Shown: in pieces, positions 26,501-42,255 of the stretch
How positions within the stretch are numbered: the first letter of the stretch is position 1
How the letters are laid out: each line of letters opens with the position of its first letter
Source of the DNA: Aquila chrysaetos chrysaetos
Lineage: Eukaryota; Chordata; Aves; Accipitriformes; Accipitridae
DNA length: 64,000 nucleotides
NCBI RefSeq assembly: GCF_900496995.4
Contig: NC_044030.1
Coordinates: 77,912,017 to 77,976,016 of the forward strand
Reading direction: 5' to 3'
The notes under the pieces: generated by a model
Seen by the model: only the letters and a program-made list of their open reading frames with translations
Databases searched by the model: none
What the model was told of the DNA's origin: nothing
Made by a program: the position numbers and the translations under genes

Positions 26501-29500
26501 TGGCTGTGACGTCTTTCTCTTACAAAGGGATCGTTAAAAATGGTACCTTCATGCCTGGGAAGCACAGACCAATGTCAGGTGTGCTAAACCCAAGTTCATT
26601 CCAATATTTAGATGAGCTGTGTCAGCCAAGTACTTCCAGACTTCTGATGGGGTATGGTTTTATCCTGGTGTTGCTGTAATATCACCAGAAGCCACTTAAT
26701 GGAAACGGTAGCCCAAGGTGACTTAATTGGCCCCAGATGAATAGCGCCTGGGGAATTCAGGAGTTTCAATTGCTTTTTTTGTAAGAAAGATTTGATCCAG
26801 ATAGGGGCAAAAAAACCCCAAACCATCCAATTATTTGGGAGGTAGGAAAGGATGGGTACCTATTTAAAGCTATAATCAGTTGAAATATTGAATTAAATAT
26901 ATATAGGTAGATATTTCTTAAACAGCACAACTTTTTCCTCATTAGTTACATGGGTTACTTATGTCATTGTTATTTTACTCTAGTATTGCTCCTGGCTATT
27001 TGCACACCCTGTATTTTAAAGAAATATCATTCTGGGGAGTTAGAAACGTGGGGGTACTGTTTATCTGGGCATGCCCATCCAGGAAAGGACAGGTGGCTTA
27101 TGTCTCCCCTTCCCCAGGCCATTTACAACATCTAGCGCTCAGAAGATGTGTTTGCCTCAGACATGCACAGTACTAAACCATGCTCTGATTGTACCACAGT
27201 AGCAGACGGACAAGGCTTCCTCATAAGGAACACCCGGCTGGAAAAGTGCATTCGCGTCTCCCACCACGAGACCAATGGCATCAGCCTGACCAACTGCAAG
27301 GCGGACTCCCAGCAGCAGCAGTGGAGCTGGGACTCCGCCACCAGGACCATCATCAACCTTCAAACGAAGCAGTGCTTGTCGGCCCAAAAGACCCAGAAGC
27401 ATGCTGTGGTCAAGATGGAGCCCTGCGGGGACTGGGAACGCCAAGCGTGGTCCTGCAGCAAGAAGGGACACGTGACTCTGCAGAGCTTGGGCTTCCACCT
27501 CAGCACCAAGGAAGGAGGCCACAAGGTCTTTGTCTCAAGGGAGAAGGACAAATTCAGCAGGTGGAAGACTTTAGCAGATGAGACCATCTGTGCTGCTGCG
27601 CAGACAGCAGCTCCGAGGCCCAGCAAACCAAGGCAACAAGCTGTAGACACACATGTGTGGATCTATGAAAGTAAGATGAGGTAGATTTAGCATCAGATAA
27701 CATCTAACCTTACATGTCTTCCAAGCCACCTAACACCAGGCTTGCATCCATCATTCTAACTCATGTTCATTTTGGCCCCATCTGGAGAGACACCAAATGG
27801 CTCTGAGTCAGCCCAACTACTTGTTACCACGGGTTTCCAGTAGTTGCTGTTCTGTGTTTTCCAGAAAGCACACAACACCTTACAGGATCAGGTCTCTAAA
27901 CCCCAGCTGCATTTCTGATGACAGGCAAAGGTCAAGTATTTTGGAAAGTTCATCTGAGTTGGTGCCCAGAGCTAAGAATAGTTGGAATTGCTTGAGCCTC
28001 CGAGTCCAAAACAACCAAGGAAGTTCCATAAAGTCAAGCACTTAAGACTTTGAAGGGGCTTTTGGTACTTTGTACTTTGGGATGTCATTTTTGGTAACAA
28101 GAAAACTGGAGGCAGCTGAAAACCTCTTTTAAACTTGTATGAATTATCGAGAAGCAGCTATATTTGAAATGAGAAATTGTTGCTTCAGTTTCTAAGCAAC
28201 ACATTACAGACCCCAACAGTGCAGCTTTCACTATTGAAACCACAGTTCTAACCTTCATCCCGTGCTCTCATGATCCTCAAAAGTGAACCTTGCTCCTGGT
28301 GCCTGATGTAGCCATAAAGACACTAGTGAACACAGCAAGTAGTGGGAGGTAGTTAAAGCACTGCCCTCCCTTTGCATTAAGATGATCTAGAACATGACAT
28401 CAAAAGTTATAAAAAATCTGTTTTATATTATCAGTTTCATGGCCTTGGCCTCTGCTAAAAAAGAATCTAATCTCTGCCTTCATGAGTGTTCACTATCCTC
28501 TGCCTAGACTGGACACAAAAAGGGTAGAAACCCTGGTCCTGTCATAGTTTTAGGTGTTGGACACCAGGCTAACAGACATCAGGCATGCTCATTGCACCAA
28601 GATGTGACTGTCACCGTTTGTCAGATGGCCAGTGAAGCCCATTGCGGACCACTGATCATTCATGGTCCAGTCTGTCTCCCTCTTTCATTTAGTCCCTTAT
28701 GCAAAGAAAGGTGGTTTCAGGACTTTTCTTGTATAGTTGTGTGCAGAACTGAGACCTGAAAATCACTCTCAATTCCTCCCCTCATCCTCTCCTCCTCTCC
28801 TTTCTTCCACTCCAGGGACTAGAAGAGAGCTGGCGTTTGTAATGACTTTTCTGTGTTTGCCCACTCTGTAGGTGATGAGGTTACCAACCTTCCTCAGGGG
28901 AAATTACTTCCCTTACATGTGGCTATTCCTTACCTTAAGGCTTGATAGCCCCAGTGAGATTTTCAGCTTTACAGAAATGAGTAAAGAGAAAATGTGATGA
29001 ATCTGGTTGGCATAAGCAAACAGATTATGAGTATAAACTTTTGACATACAGAGGCTATATGTAATTTGAAATAGAAAGAGATACAACAGCTTTTTTGGCT
29101 GTCATGTGCAGATAAGATGGCCTTTTTACTGAGGTTTTTAATTAGCCAACTAGAAGGTTAACATGTAATTATCACAGTAGTCACAAGTGTTAGAGTTTGT
29201 TTAACATGAAGGTAAAAACAGCCAATACAAATTAAATACCATAATAAGCTAGTTAAATATAGGCTAGGAAATGCTGGAACATTTAAGATATGGGAAAAAG
29301 GCATGTGAAAAGGGCGTTGCATTCCCCAAGGCAATGTTCTTGGCAGCCCAGGGCTGCCTTGGATCCAGGCTCCCCAAATAAGGCTGCAAGGGTAAACACA
29401 GAGCAGGCTTTGAATCAGGTTGTGCCAGTTAGTGTGTCCTGTGCAAACTGATAATTTTCCTATCAAACCCATGAGTCTACTGGAGGGAACCTCTGACTAC

Positions 29501-32116
29501 TGAGTAAAAACATCAAAGTCCTATGGGTTTGTTTATGCCTTTCTTATCCAAGTTTCAGCTGACCATTGACAGACAACTTTTACTTCGGCGGGTTATTTGC
29601 TCAATAAATTACACCTGTGCCCCTGCGGATGATTGTGCCACAGGTTGGGATAAGCAGTGGGGAGCCCTACAGATATGGGTTTCTTGATCACGCCACACGC
29701 ATCAGTGCAGGACAGGGGTGACTATTGCTGCCACAAGATTTCCCATAACCTCCCCTCTAGCAGTAATTGCTACCCCACATACCCTACTTCTGCAGTAAGA
29801 CTGGCAAGGCAAAGCATGCCGTTGAGCCTTGCAAGAGGTATGGACTATTTACCACCCTTTTGATCCCATTTCTTCATCTGCTGTGTTGGTAATATCTGTG
29901 ATGCTTCCACTTGCCTCTTCCTCACACCTCATCCTTTAACAGCTGGTGTTGCACTTGTACTTTTTAGACCAATGACCTTATTTACCACCAGAAAACAAGC
30001 TCTGCTTTGGCTGTGGATTCCATCTTGAGAGGTTAATTTCATCTTTGAAATCTGTGAGAATTGAAGGCTCCTGATGCACAGGAGGAGGTGATCGCTATTG
30101 CACCAAGTCCTGTTTGCCTTGCAGGGTAGAGGACTAACACAACAGGGCTGGGTTCCCTTCACTTGCCAGGCACTAAGCGTATCCAGGTTTCTGTACAAAA
30201 AGTAAATGATAATCACACACATCTTTGCTTTATTTCCTTCCAAGGTAAAACCATTGATTCATCAAAGATCGATGCCATGGACAGAGAGTCTTCTGTAAGC
30301 TTGACTGACCCACCTCTGGCTAACAAATTTAACAGCACAGTGTCTCCAGTGAAGACCAAACAGCCATATCTCCCAGCAAACGAGGGTGAGCAGGTTTTTT
30401 TTTCTGAATGCATATGTGAGAACAGCAGGATGGAAAGTGTGGGTGGTATCTAGAGATTACTCGAGTATTTTCAGTAGTGGTAAGTACCCGAGTACTTCTG
30501 AAGAACTTCCATGTGTACCACTGACTAGTTCAAGGCTTTGCTCTCACACAACATGTTGAAGTGCTTGCCTTGACAAGTGGTTCAGTGATACAGCCATAGT
30601 CTTAACCTGGAGGCACAGCCATCAGACGTTCTAGGAGCAAAAAATATCTGTGGCTGGGGAACGCTGATGAACAAGAAAGTTTCCTTTCCCTTCCAGCTCC
30701 ATACAAAGGGGATTTGTAGTTACAGTGCAGCCCCAGGAGGAAGTTGGAGCTTCCTCCAGTCCAACAGTAGAAGCTGCTAATCTGAGTCTCTCTGTTTCTT
30801 CCCCCAGATTCGTCCCACAATCACTCTAAAAAGCACCATGGAAATCGAGGGAAAAATGCTGGGTCCAGGCTTGCAGGTAGGTCCAGGCATCAGCCAGAGG
30901 AGGAAAAGACCAGGTGGATGAAAGTTCATCAGTGCCCCTGACCTTCCCATCAATACAGAGTTACATTCCCCTGAGTCCCACTGAGGATGCTCAGCAGGGA
31001 GCAAGGGTACAAAACTACCTGTCAGAAAAACTCCTTTTAAAGATTAAACAAATCTCCCCAGGCCTGGAGTACAAAAGTGAGTAACAACATGGAAACACTT
31101 TGTCCCTGCTCACCAGGAGACATAGATACCCACTAGCACCAGTGCCTTCCCCCAGCCCTTCTTATTGCGTATCAAATAGCTGCAGAGTGGAGAAGCTTGA
31201 ATAGTTATCATCTTCCTAGCAAGAAAGAAAACCTTTTTGTGGCCATTTTCAATAGAGGGATGCTGTGCAGTGTAAAGTAACTGTAAGATGTTGATCTTAT
31301 GGACAAAGCATTTTTCCTGTTACCTGCTAGTCTTCAGGGACATAGAAGAAAAAAAACCAAAAACCACAGGTGGTTCTTGTGGCAGTCGTGGCTATTGCGT
31401 AAGAACAGGGATAGGTTCTTCAGTAAACGCATGATTGTTTTCTATGACATCCTTTCAGGCACCAACTGGAAGACAGCCATGCTGGTCCTCAGCCCCTTGG
31501 CATTCATACTGGGATTAATAATACTGACACTCAATGTTCATTACAACAAGTAAGTGAGATTCAGGTTCATTCAGTTGCCACTTCCCTGCCCAGCATTTCA
31601 AAACAAAAGTCTTGCTCTTGGCATCCTTCCCCATCCCACACCTGAACTGTCTGGCTCTGAGCAGATGCGTCTGCTCACCCATGATGTCACCCTTGATGAT
31701 TTCTCCTCTCTGCCACCCTGCTTGTCCCTCCCACTCACTATCCCATGTAAATGCAGCCGCTAATGTTGGCTCCTCCTTTCCTACACACCTCATGCCATCC
31801 CTGAAGGTTTAGGGAATGTGGGCACCACGGTTGCTGAACCAGTTGACATGGAGAAGCAACCAAGTGACAGGCAGATGCAGTTACGTACCTTCTTCTCTCT
31901 TCTGCTAGGAAGAAGAAAATCCTCTCTGCTCTGAAGAGCTCCCCAGGCAACAGCAGCAGAGCTGACTTACGGGAGCCATCTCCCTTACGAAGAGGTCCCC
32001 AGCCGTACCTGCCACCATCTCGCTCCCCCTCCTTGAGGCACGGAGAGATCCTCATTGAGTGGAAAGATGGGACTGTTACTCCTCTTTTTGATAATGCCAA
32101 TTATCAAATGGACTAG
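17468..32116 (+). CDS. Stand-alone CysR-domain type I membrane receptor, six exons
   Basis: I reconstruct joined exons 17468-17522, 27200-27670, 30245-30385, 30808-30876, 31459-31549 and 31909-32116. All have GT-AG borders and keep one frame, giving 344 residues. Order: hydrophobic signal peptide (1 to about 18); one cysteine-rich domain (about 22-150) with six Cys (35, 51, 77, 94, 104, 149), QxW motifs at 58-60 and 100-102 and FSRW at 137-140; a Ser/Lys/His-rich stalk with an NST sequon (205-207); a membrane span (about 252-272); and a basic-start tail (276-344) ending LFDNANYQMD. The domain resembles the N-terminal CysR of the mannose receptor/PLA2R family, which binds sulfated glycans in MRC1. 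The FNII and C-type lectin domains of that family are absent. FDNANY matches the FxNxxY clathrin-adaptor pattern. I infer an endocytic lectin-like receptor; the ligand is unknown. The start has a strong ACCATGG context. The weakest link is the long first intron. Confidence 0.8.
19940..20190 (-). repeat. Probable degraded CR1 LINE fragment, reverse orientation
   Basis: Blocks such as TTTATAGACCTCCATCATAACCC and, further on, GAGATACTTGGTCAGAAGTGGACC follow the order seen in the reverse complement of old CR1/L3-type LINE 3' regions. Divergence is high and the borders are uncertain. Confidence 0.4.
24100..25330 (+). repeat. Ancient CR1 LINE, reverse-transcriptase region to 3' end
   Basis: Ordered blocks match the coding strand of old amniote (turtle-like) CR1. 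AGTCCAGATGGCATTCAC near 24450 lies in the reverse-transcriptase entry region. AAAAGTCAATGCAGCTTTTG (about 24686) and AAAAGGCTTTTGATAAGATT (24788) follow, then GATGGCACAAAATTATTAAG (about 24977). The 3' tail has ACAGGATACTGGGCTCAG and TCTGACCCAGCACAGTTCTC (25271-25320). Stops and small gaps break all frames, so it is long dead. Its divergence suggests insertion well before modern birds diversified. Confidence 0.85.
27200..27670 (+). CDS. CysR receptor exon 2, CysR beta-trefoil domain
   Basis: This exon encodes residues 19-175 (the split Val codon is 19) and contains the whole cysteine-rich domain with all six Cys and both QxW motifs. The acceptor is CCACAG and the donor GTAAGA, phase 1 on both sides, so the domain sits in a single shuffle-ready exon. 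An in-frame ATG just upstream (27166) lies in the would-be intron and lacks a signal peptide, so I do not use it. Confidence 0.88.
30245..30385 (+). CDS. CysR receptor exon 3, stalk
   Basis: It encodes residues 176-222 plus one base. It is a polar, Ser/Lys/Pro-rich extracellular linker with one N-glycosylation sequon (N205). The acceptor follows a pyrimidine tract (TTTATTTCCTTCCAAG) and the donor is GTGAGC. Phase is 1 at both ends. Confidence 0.8.
30808..30876 (+). CDS. CysR receptor exon 4, His/Lys-rich stalk
   Basis: This is a small 69-base, phase 1-1 exon. It encodes residues 223-245 plus one base, with a HNHSKKHHGNRGK stretch. The acceptor has a strong pyrimidine tract (TTTCTTCCCCCAG) and the donor is GTAGGT. 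Being symmetric, it could be skipped without changing frame. Confidence 0.72.
31459..31549 (+). CDS. CysR receptor exon 5, transmembrane span
   Basis: It encodes residues 246-275: a short polar entry, then a hydrophobic span (MLVLSPLAFILGLIILTLNV) and the start of the basic stop-transfer. The acceptor is CCTTTCAG and the donor GTAAGT. It ends in phase 2. Confidence 0.82.
31909..32116 (+). CDS. CysR receptor exon 6, cytoplasmic tail
   Basis: It encodes residues 276-344 and the TAG stop (32114-32116). The tail starts with four Lys, has a Ser/Pro/Arg-rich middle, and closes with EWKDGTVTPLFDNANYQMD, which contains the FxNxxY internalisation-type motif (336-341). The acceptor is TCTTCTGCTAG. Confidence 0.82.
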
Positions 32117-33554
32117 CACCAAAATAATGGAGCTGTTGTTGCATCCAGTGTCACTCTTCCCACCAGGAAGAGTGCCACCATAGCTGATCTCCTCCCTAGC
32201 CTTGCTGTTCTGACAGGGAGTTGTAAAACACTGTTTGGGTTTTTTTTAACACTTGAGAACAATCTTGCACAGCACAAGGGTGAAGCAAGCAGAGCAGATT
32301 GTTTGGTTTGTACAGGCACACGCTGCTTAGCTCTTCCAGAGCTGGTTTAACCCATAACAAAACCCTGATTTAGCTAAATGAAGCCGAGACTCTTGCCAGC
32401 TGTGACTGCCCATTGCCCTGAAATTCTAGAGTTACTGAGCGTATGAGAAAGTAAATCCTTGGAGACAAGGTGTAAGGTGCAAAACAGAAGTCCTGATGAT
32501 CCTTAAATCCTTTTTAAGATAAAACTAGCTGCCAACAGACACAGAAGGCTGTCAAGTTACTTTGTCAGTGTGAGAACATTAACTAATAAGCACTGCCTTC
32601 AGGACTCAAAAAGATTGAAGACTCTCCTCCAGATATCTGCCAAAATACTTCCCCCACTAAGTTATCAATTAAGTAACATCAAGTCATCTTTCTAACTTAA
32701 AAGGTAGCACTCCATCATCCCCTCTGCACCACTGCAAGAGTCCTGCTGACATAGTATGTCTCTCAAAATATTTCCATATTTAGGATGTATTAGACCTTAT
32801 TATCATATACATCCCCTTTCTTTATGTAGAATGACAAGTAATGTTGTTGATGTTTGTCAGGGATATTACATTATCCAGCCATTTTATACCAGCTTCAGTC
32901 TCTGATTTCCTATAGTCATATGGAAGAGTCAATGAACAGATATTTTGCTCCCATCTAGAGCAGTAATACAGTTTTTTTCTAGAAAGGAGTAAGGCACTGT
33001 TTTCAGCCTTTACACTTCTTGTTTGAGCATAATTACCTGTGACCGTCACACTCAATCCTGATCTTTCCTCAGTGAAACCTGTAATGTCTTAGTGCTTTCC
33101 TAATATTCATGAATTTATGCTTTCCTTCTCTCTGATCTTGTGATGATGTAAACCGTAATCATGGCTATAAATCAGGAATTATTTGGAGAAAGAAATACTA
33201 ACACCAGGAAATCACAAGTATAAGCTGCATCAGTGTATTTGTTTAGTAGAGCAAGGGAAACCATATCCTAACCTGTCTCTTACTCAGACTTAAACTTAAC
33301 ACTTTTCACTTTACCTAAATTAAGTTGTTGTGCTATTTCAGTGGAGCTTGTACTTCTCTAGAGTTTGTTTTTATTTAATGTAAGGCAGAAGTAAGGTCTC
33401 CAGGGAATTTAAAGTCTCTGATTTCTTTTTTTTTAATTTATTTTTAAACATAGATCCACAGCCTGATAAAAAGTTAACTGCCACGAGATACTATTATGAC
33501 CAAAAGCTTAGCTGTTCTCAAGAAAGAAAATACAAACCTTATTGGTTCAGGGCA

Positions 33555-33660
33555 TAAAAATCATAGAGGTTGGAAAGAAATGTCTTCCCTAGGCAGATTA
33601 TTCCATAATTATTTACTGGAGGGTTTCCCACACACTCCTTGGGAAAGTATTTTACTACTA
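33555..33660 (-). repeat. Probable CR1-type 3' fragment, reverse orientation
   Basis: AAAAATCATAGAGGTTGGAA followed by TCCCTAGGCAGATTATTCCA matches the order of the reverse complement of ancient CR1 3' ends, which read ATCATAGA...GGTTGGAA and then CCTAGGCAATTTATTCCA. The copy is short and diverged. Confidence 0.5.
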
Positions 33661-34672
33661 GACATGGGCAGGGGAAGAACTCTTTCTTCACCAGTGAGCA
33701 GTGAACACTAACAAGAGTCAGAATTAAATTCTGACTTTCCAGTGTTTCCACTTTAAGACAAATCCAGAGACTTTCAGGTCAAGTTTCAAAATGCGTAAGC
33801 ACCATTTTACACACAAAATCTGTGGGAATACATTCTCTACATAAATTGCTCAAAATGCACATGCAGTGCCTCACCAATTATCACAGTTACGTCCCTTGTA
33901 CATTTTTCTACCACAATTAAGATGCCCGCCTTTGAAATTTTGTCCAAGCAGCACATCACCTTATAGCACTTGTTACCCTCCAAAACACTGACACACTTTG
34001 GGAACACTATGTATGCAGTGCCATTACAATGCGAATACTTGGAGTTCAGCTAATGTTGTGCTTTCCAAAGCAACGAGTGCTTATGTTCACTATTGCTGAA
34101 TGGGCAAAACAGATGACTTGTTAATGACTCTATAATTCATACTTAATATGCTAATCTTGCTCATAAACATGAAGGCAGTAACACCACTGTTTACATAGCA
34201 CTGATTAAATGGTAGCTCAAACAATAATGAAAAAATAAGACTGTGAAGCAGCACAGGCTTTTAACTATTTTCTTCCCCTCTCTTTTACTGGTTGTTATCT
34301 TTTAGTCACTTCTCACTGGTTTACCTACATCAAATGCTAGACACCAAATTTTCCAAGGTGTGGACAGAGGAGCTGAAGGTGTGAGTCTTTATAACAAGAG
34401 GTCTTAAAAAGCACATTAGCCAAACATCATCCATAAAGGAAGACTCCAAAATAGCCAATTCTGCCTTAGGGCTGGACCAGGTGACAGTGGGAGACACCTT
34501 CCATCCTCTGCTCTAAAGCTAGTTGAGAAACACTCAGAGCAATCACACAACCTATGTGCTGTTCACTCTGCCATCACCTGAATGCAGTGCTTGTAAACAG
34601 TGTTCATAAACAAAATAAAAGCTGACTGTAAAGTGGAGGAGCACTGTAATTGTTTATGGGTGTGTATATATA

Positions 34673-34789
34673 TTAAAAGCCCCCTTATAGTGCATCCTTG
34701 TGTATGCACTATAGTGCATCTGTGTGTATGTGAGTGTGTATATACACACACACACAAAAAAAAAAGGATGCACTACAAGGGAGCTTTTA
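34673..34789. repeat. Long imperfect inverted repeat with palindromic GT/AC loop
   Basis: The arms 34673-34698 and 34764-34789 are reverse complements over 26 bases with two mismatches. The 65-base loop contains a perfect 16-base palindrome (ATGCACTATAGTGCAT, 34704-34719), a second palindrome (GTGTGTATATACACAC) and a partial tandem copy of the TATAGTGCATC unit. The whole can fold into one extended hairpin or a cruciform. Confidence 0.85.
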
Positions 34790-36272
34790 TAAATCAGTCT
34801 ACAGGAAGATAACAGCGTGATGAGCAAGACACCACTGTCACACTGGTACTAACATTATTAACGCACGCTGCACCAAAGGATGAGTGCTGCATAACTGGAG
34901 AGTTAGCACGATAGTAAACTGCCACCCATATTTCTCAGCACAGCTATGCTGCACCTCTGGTATTGCAAGTCTTCTCCAGGGCTGACGAGATGCTGATGAC
35001 CCTCACTTCACTCCTGCAGCAATGAGGAAGACAAAGTAGAAGTAGAAGCCACTTTCTCATACACTTATTTGCTTTGCAAGGTCCAAGCGACTAAGCAGTA
35101 AAGACTGAAGGAGACGTAGGGAAGAAGGGACACTTGTTCTCCCCCAGAGTTGCCCAGGATTCAGAAATCTCATTCTTCACCTAAAAATTTTAATAATGCC
35201 ATTGTGCTTTTTTGGCATTCATGTACCAAAACTTCCAAAAGATTATGAACCATTACTAACTGAACATGCATAATCATACAGAGTGCTAACAACCTCAGCT
35301 CCCACCAATGTCAATGACAAAAGAGAGGTCCACAGGAAAGCTGATGCAGGCGAGCTCATCGGTACCACCGCAGGCTTCTGCAATCATCCAGCCTGTGTAT
35401 CTACAGCACAACACTGGCAGTGCACATGGCCCTGCTGCCCACACATGGGTGCAGGCTGCAGCCACAGAAACACTGACACTATCAAACAGAAGCAAGATTG
35501 CACATTTGCTTAGATATTCTGTCCAGAAAATGCTGTATTAGGCAGATAGATTTCCCTTTCCCAACCCCCTGAATAATGTAGGCCAAGGTGTCTGTTAAAG
35601 AGCAAAGAGGAAAAGAAAGAGGCAAAAGAAGAACTTCAAGTTTACCATTTAAATACTGTACATTAACTGTTTACTAAGACTCTTTGGATGGAAAATGTTT
35701 TCATAACAGTATGTTAGTGATGTACGTAAATTCATGATACAAACAAACAAGACCTGAAATGATTTGACAAGTTATCACAGCATATCAGTGGAGGAGTTGG
35801 GAACAGAACTACTGCTTCTCCATTTGAAATGCAAGGTGCAAGTTCTGCAGTAAAACATTTTGTTATTAAAAATCTCCATATGCTCATTTTCTCAATTCTG
35901 TAGTTCTACATCAGCAAGTCAAGAAAAATCAAGTGTGTGATTTTTCAAAAATATGTGTGGTTGTTCAGCACTTCAAAGAAAAAAAAAAGGAACAAGAAAA
36001 GATGACAGGGACAGAGGAAGTCTTTGTTAGCTCTGGGTTTCAGTTAAGAGATCTCTGGCTCACGGTTCAATCAGACCACACTTTTTTGCATTAGTTAGGG
36101 GAGACACAAGCTCTTTAAAAGCTCTTCACTGAATTTGTATAGATTTAAAAAAAGAAATCTATATTTCTGTAGCCATGTAGTTCTTCTCCTGGTTTAAAAA
36201 AAAAAAAAAAACAAAACCAAAAACCACAGGCCATGCTTCCTCAAAAATTCCCCTTATCCTTCACAAAAGCAT

Positions 36273-40556
<4,284 letters not shown>

Positions 40557-42229
40557 GCCCCTTTGTTAACTGCACGGAGAGCTGTGGAAGAGCACAGAGG
40601 ATCAAGCAGGAACAACATACAGTGTGGAGCTCAAACAGACTAGCTGTATTTAGCCAGCAAACGTATCTCAGCGTGCGCTAAATCGTCCATCCCTTTGAGT
40701 TACTACACAATTAAAATGCATCCTATTAACTATATTTGAATTGTAAAAAAAATTGCGTCCTTTCCTTTTAAAACAAGGAAACAGGAACCTGTATAAAAGT
40801 TCAAAAACAGAAAGTTACCAAGTAGCATGAAATATGACCTGCATGACATTTCTTTGCTGCTGATATATTACAAACCACACTGTAGGGAGAAAAAAAAAAA
40901 AATCATAAAGCAAGAGGAAAGCCACCGATTAACACTCTGAAGCTTTTCCACTGCAAAAATTCAAAGGCCCTGTGCAAAGACAATACCTCAACGTTATTGG
41001 AAGTGACATAGAGAAATGATTGCCCAAGATAGATCCCCTGCAGCAGAGAACTCCTCAAGATGCCAGGGCAGAGCTGAGAAAAGGAAGGACAAAGGACAGG
41101 GTGCCTACTCTCTGGGCTAGAGATGAGGCTGTTATACAAAACTAAAAGCTTCTTGGCATATGCTATAAGCACTAACTTGATGTAAATTGAAAGGAACACA
41201 CCTCTTAAGTGACAAATATTATAATCAATAAGCTATGCAGCCAGGACAACTGGTCCTACACAGAAAAAGAGACAAAGCAATGGAGATGAGAAATCCATGT
41301 TAAAGAATACAGCAATTCCCAGTTCCAGGAAAAGCTTTGCATTTTGACGGAGCCGCGCATTTCAGTAAGTAATACGTTTACACAACACTGTTTTTCCCCG
41401 AGATGCCCAGTGGCACCTCCAGTTTCCAAACCGGGAAACCACACCACAGAGCCCTTCCCCACCAAGCCCCAGGACGGCGTCCAGCTCTCTCGGTTAACCC
41501 CTCTTTAACCGCCTCAATCAGTGTCTGACCAGCCGTGCCAAAGATAACCCACCCCTACTGCCAGCCACCAAACCCCCGGGCAGCCCAGGGACCGACGCCG
41601 CCTGACTTGGAGGCAGAGGCCGCCCAAGGCGGGAGGCCAGCACCCCCTCCCGTACGCGCCCGGGAACGCCAAGCTCGCTCGGCCGGAGCCTGGAAGGACA
41701 AACCTCCCCCAGGCCCGCCAGGCACCCCGGGGCCCGGCTCCCCTTCCTTCCCTCCCTCCGGCAGAGGGTGGCCCCCCGCCGTGTCCCCAGGGGCCGGCTC
41801 TCAGCGGGCAGGGCCCTGCCGGTACCAGGCCGAGGTGGGGCGGAGGGACCAGGGCTGGCGGCCCGGGGGAGGCCGGGCCCCTCCGGCCGTTGCCATGGCA
41901 GCGGGACCCCCCCCCCCCCGGTGCAGGCCGGGACACTGGAGGAGCCGGACACGGAGGCTCAGGGACCCGGACACCCTCACCGCGGCCGCCCTCACCTCCG
42001 CTTCCGGGCCGGAGAGTAGGCGGGGCGCGGCGTACGAGTGAAAGCAGCCTCAACCAATCACAGCGGCACGGGCGCCGGCGGGAGCCCCTCCCCCTCTCAT
42101 CCCGCCCTCCCGCCTGGACTCTAGGCTCCGCCGAGACCTCGGATTGGTTTCTCCCCGCCGGGACACGCCCTGTCCGCGCTTCTCCCTCGCTCTATTCGCT
42201 GGCTGCGGGCGAGAGGCTGCGCGCCAGCG

Positions 42230-42243
42230 TTTGAAGCGGGAAA
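42230..42243 (+). promoter_or_regulatory. CHR-like plus E2F-like site at KIF24 start region
   Basis: TTTGAA (the cell-cycle homology element core) abuts GCGGGAAA (E2F/DP core), 13 bases before the first ATG of the KIF24 5' exon. Such sites recruit DREAM or E2F complexes at S/G2/M genes. The match is by motif only. Confidence 0.45.
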
Positions 42244-42255
42244 AGCGTTGTTGCC

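Larger units (their letters stand above)
17523..27199 (+). other. Long first intron of the CysR receptor gene
   Basis: It holds no further protein-like exon that I can support. It contains a likely degraded minus-strand CR1 near 19940-20190, a long plus-strand CR1 relic (24100-25330), and a short ATTAAA-type tandem repeat at about 26200-26219. The rest is unremarkable. Confidence 0.55.
32117..36272. other. Convergent intergenic region (CysR receptor / NUDT2)
   Basis: The 3' UTRs of the plus-strand receptor gene and minus-strand NUDT2 must both lie here. An AATAAA on the plus strand at about 34614 is a possible late poly(A) signal, but none close to the receptor stop was found. The region also holds a probable reverse CR1 scrap and a long hairpin. 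Otherwise it is AT-rich and shows no protein-like frame. Confidence 0.5.

Noticed and set aside
27148..27199. In-frame ATG upstream giving a longer start for the CysR exon
   Set aside because: It would lack a signal peptide, and a good acceptor at 27199 with matching phase to the signal-peptide exon explains the open sequence as intron read-through.
41514..42053. Long open frames on both strands of the CpG island
   Set aside because: Pro/Gly/Arg-rich frames on overlapping strands are expected in a stop-poor CpG island; the block is the shared promoter of NUDT2 and KIF24.
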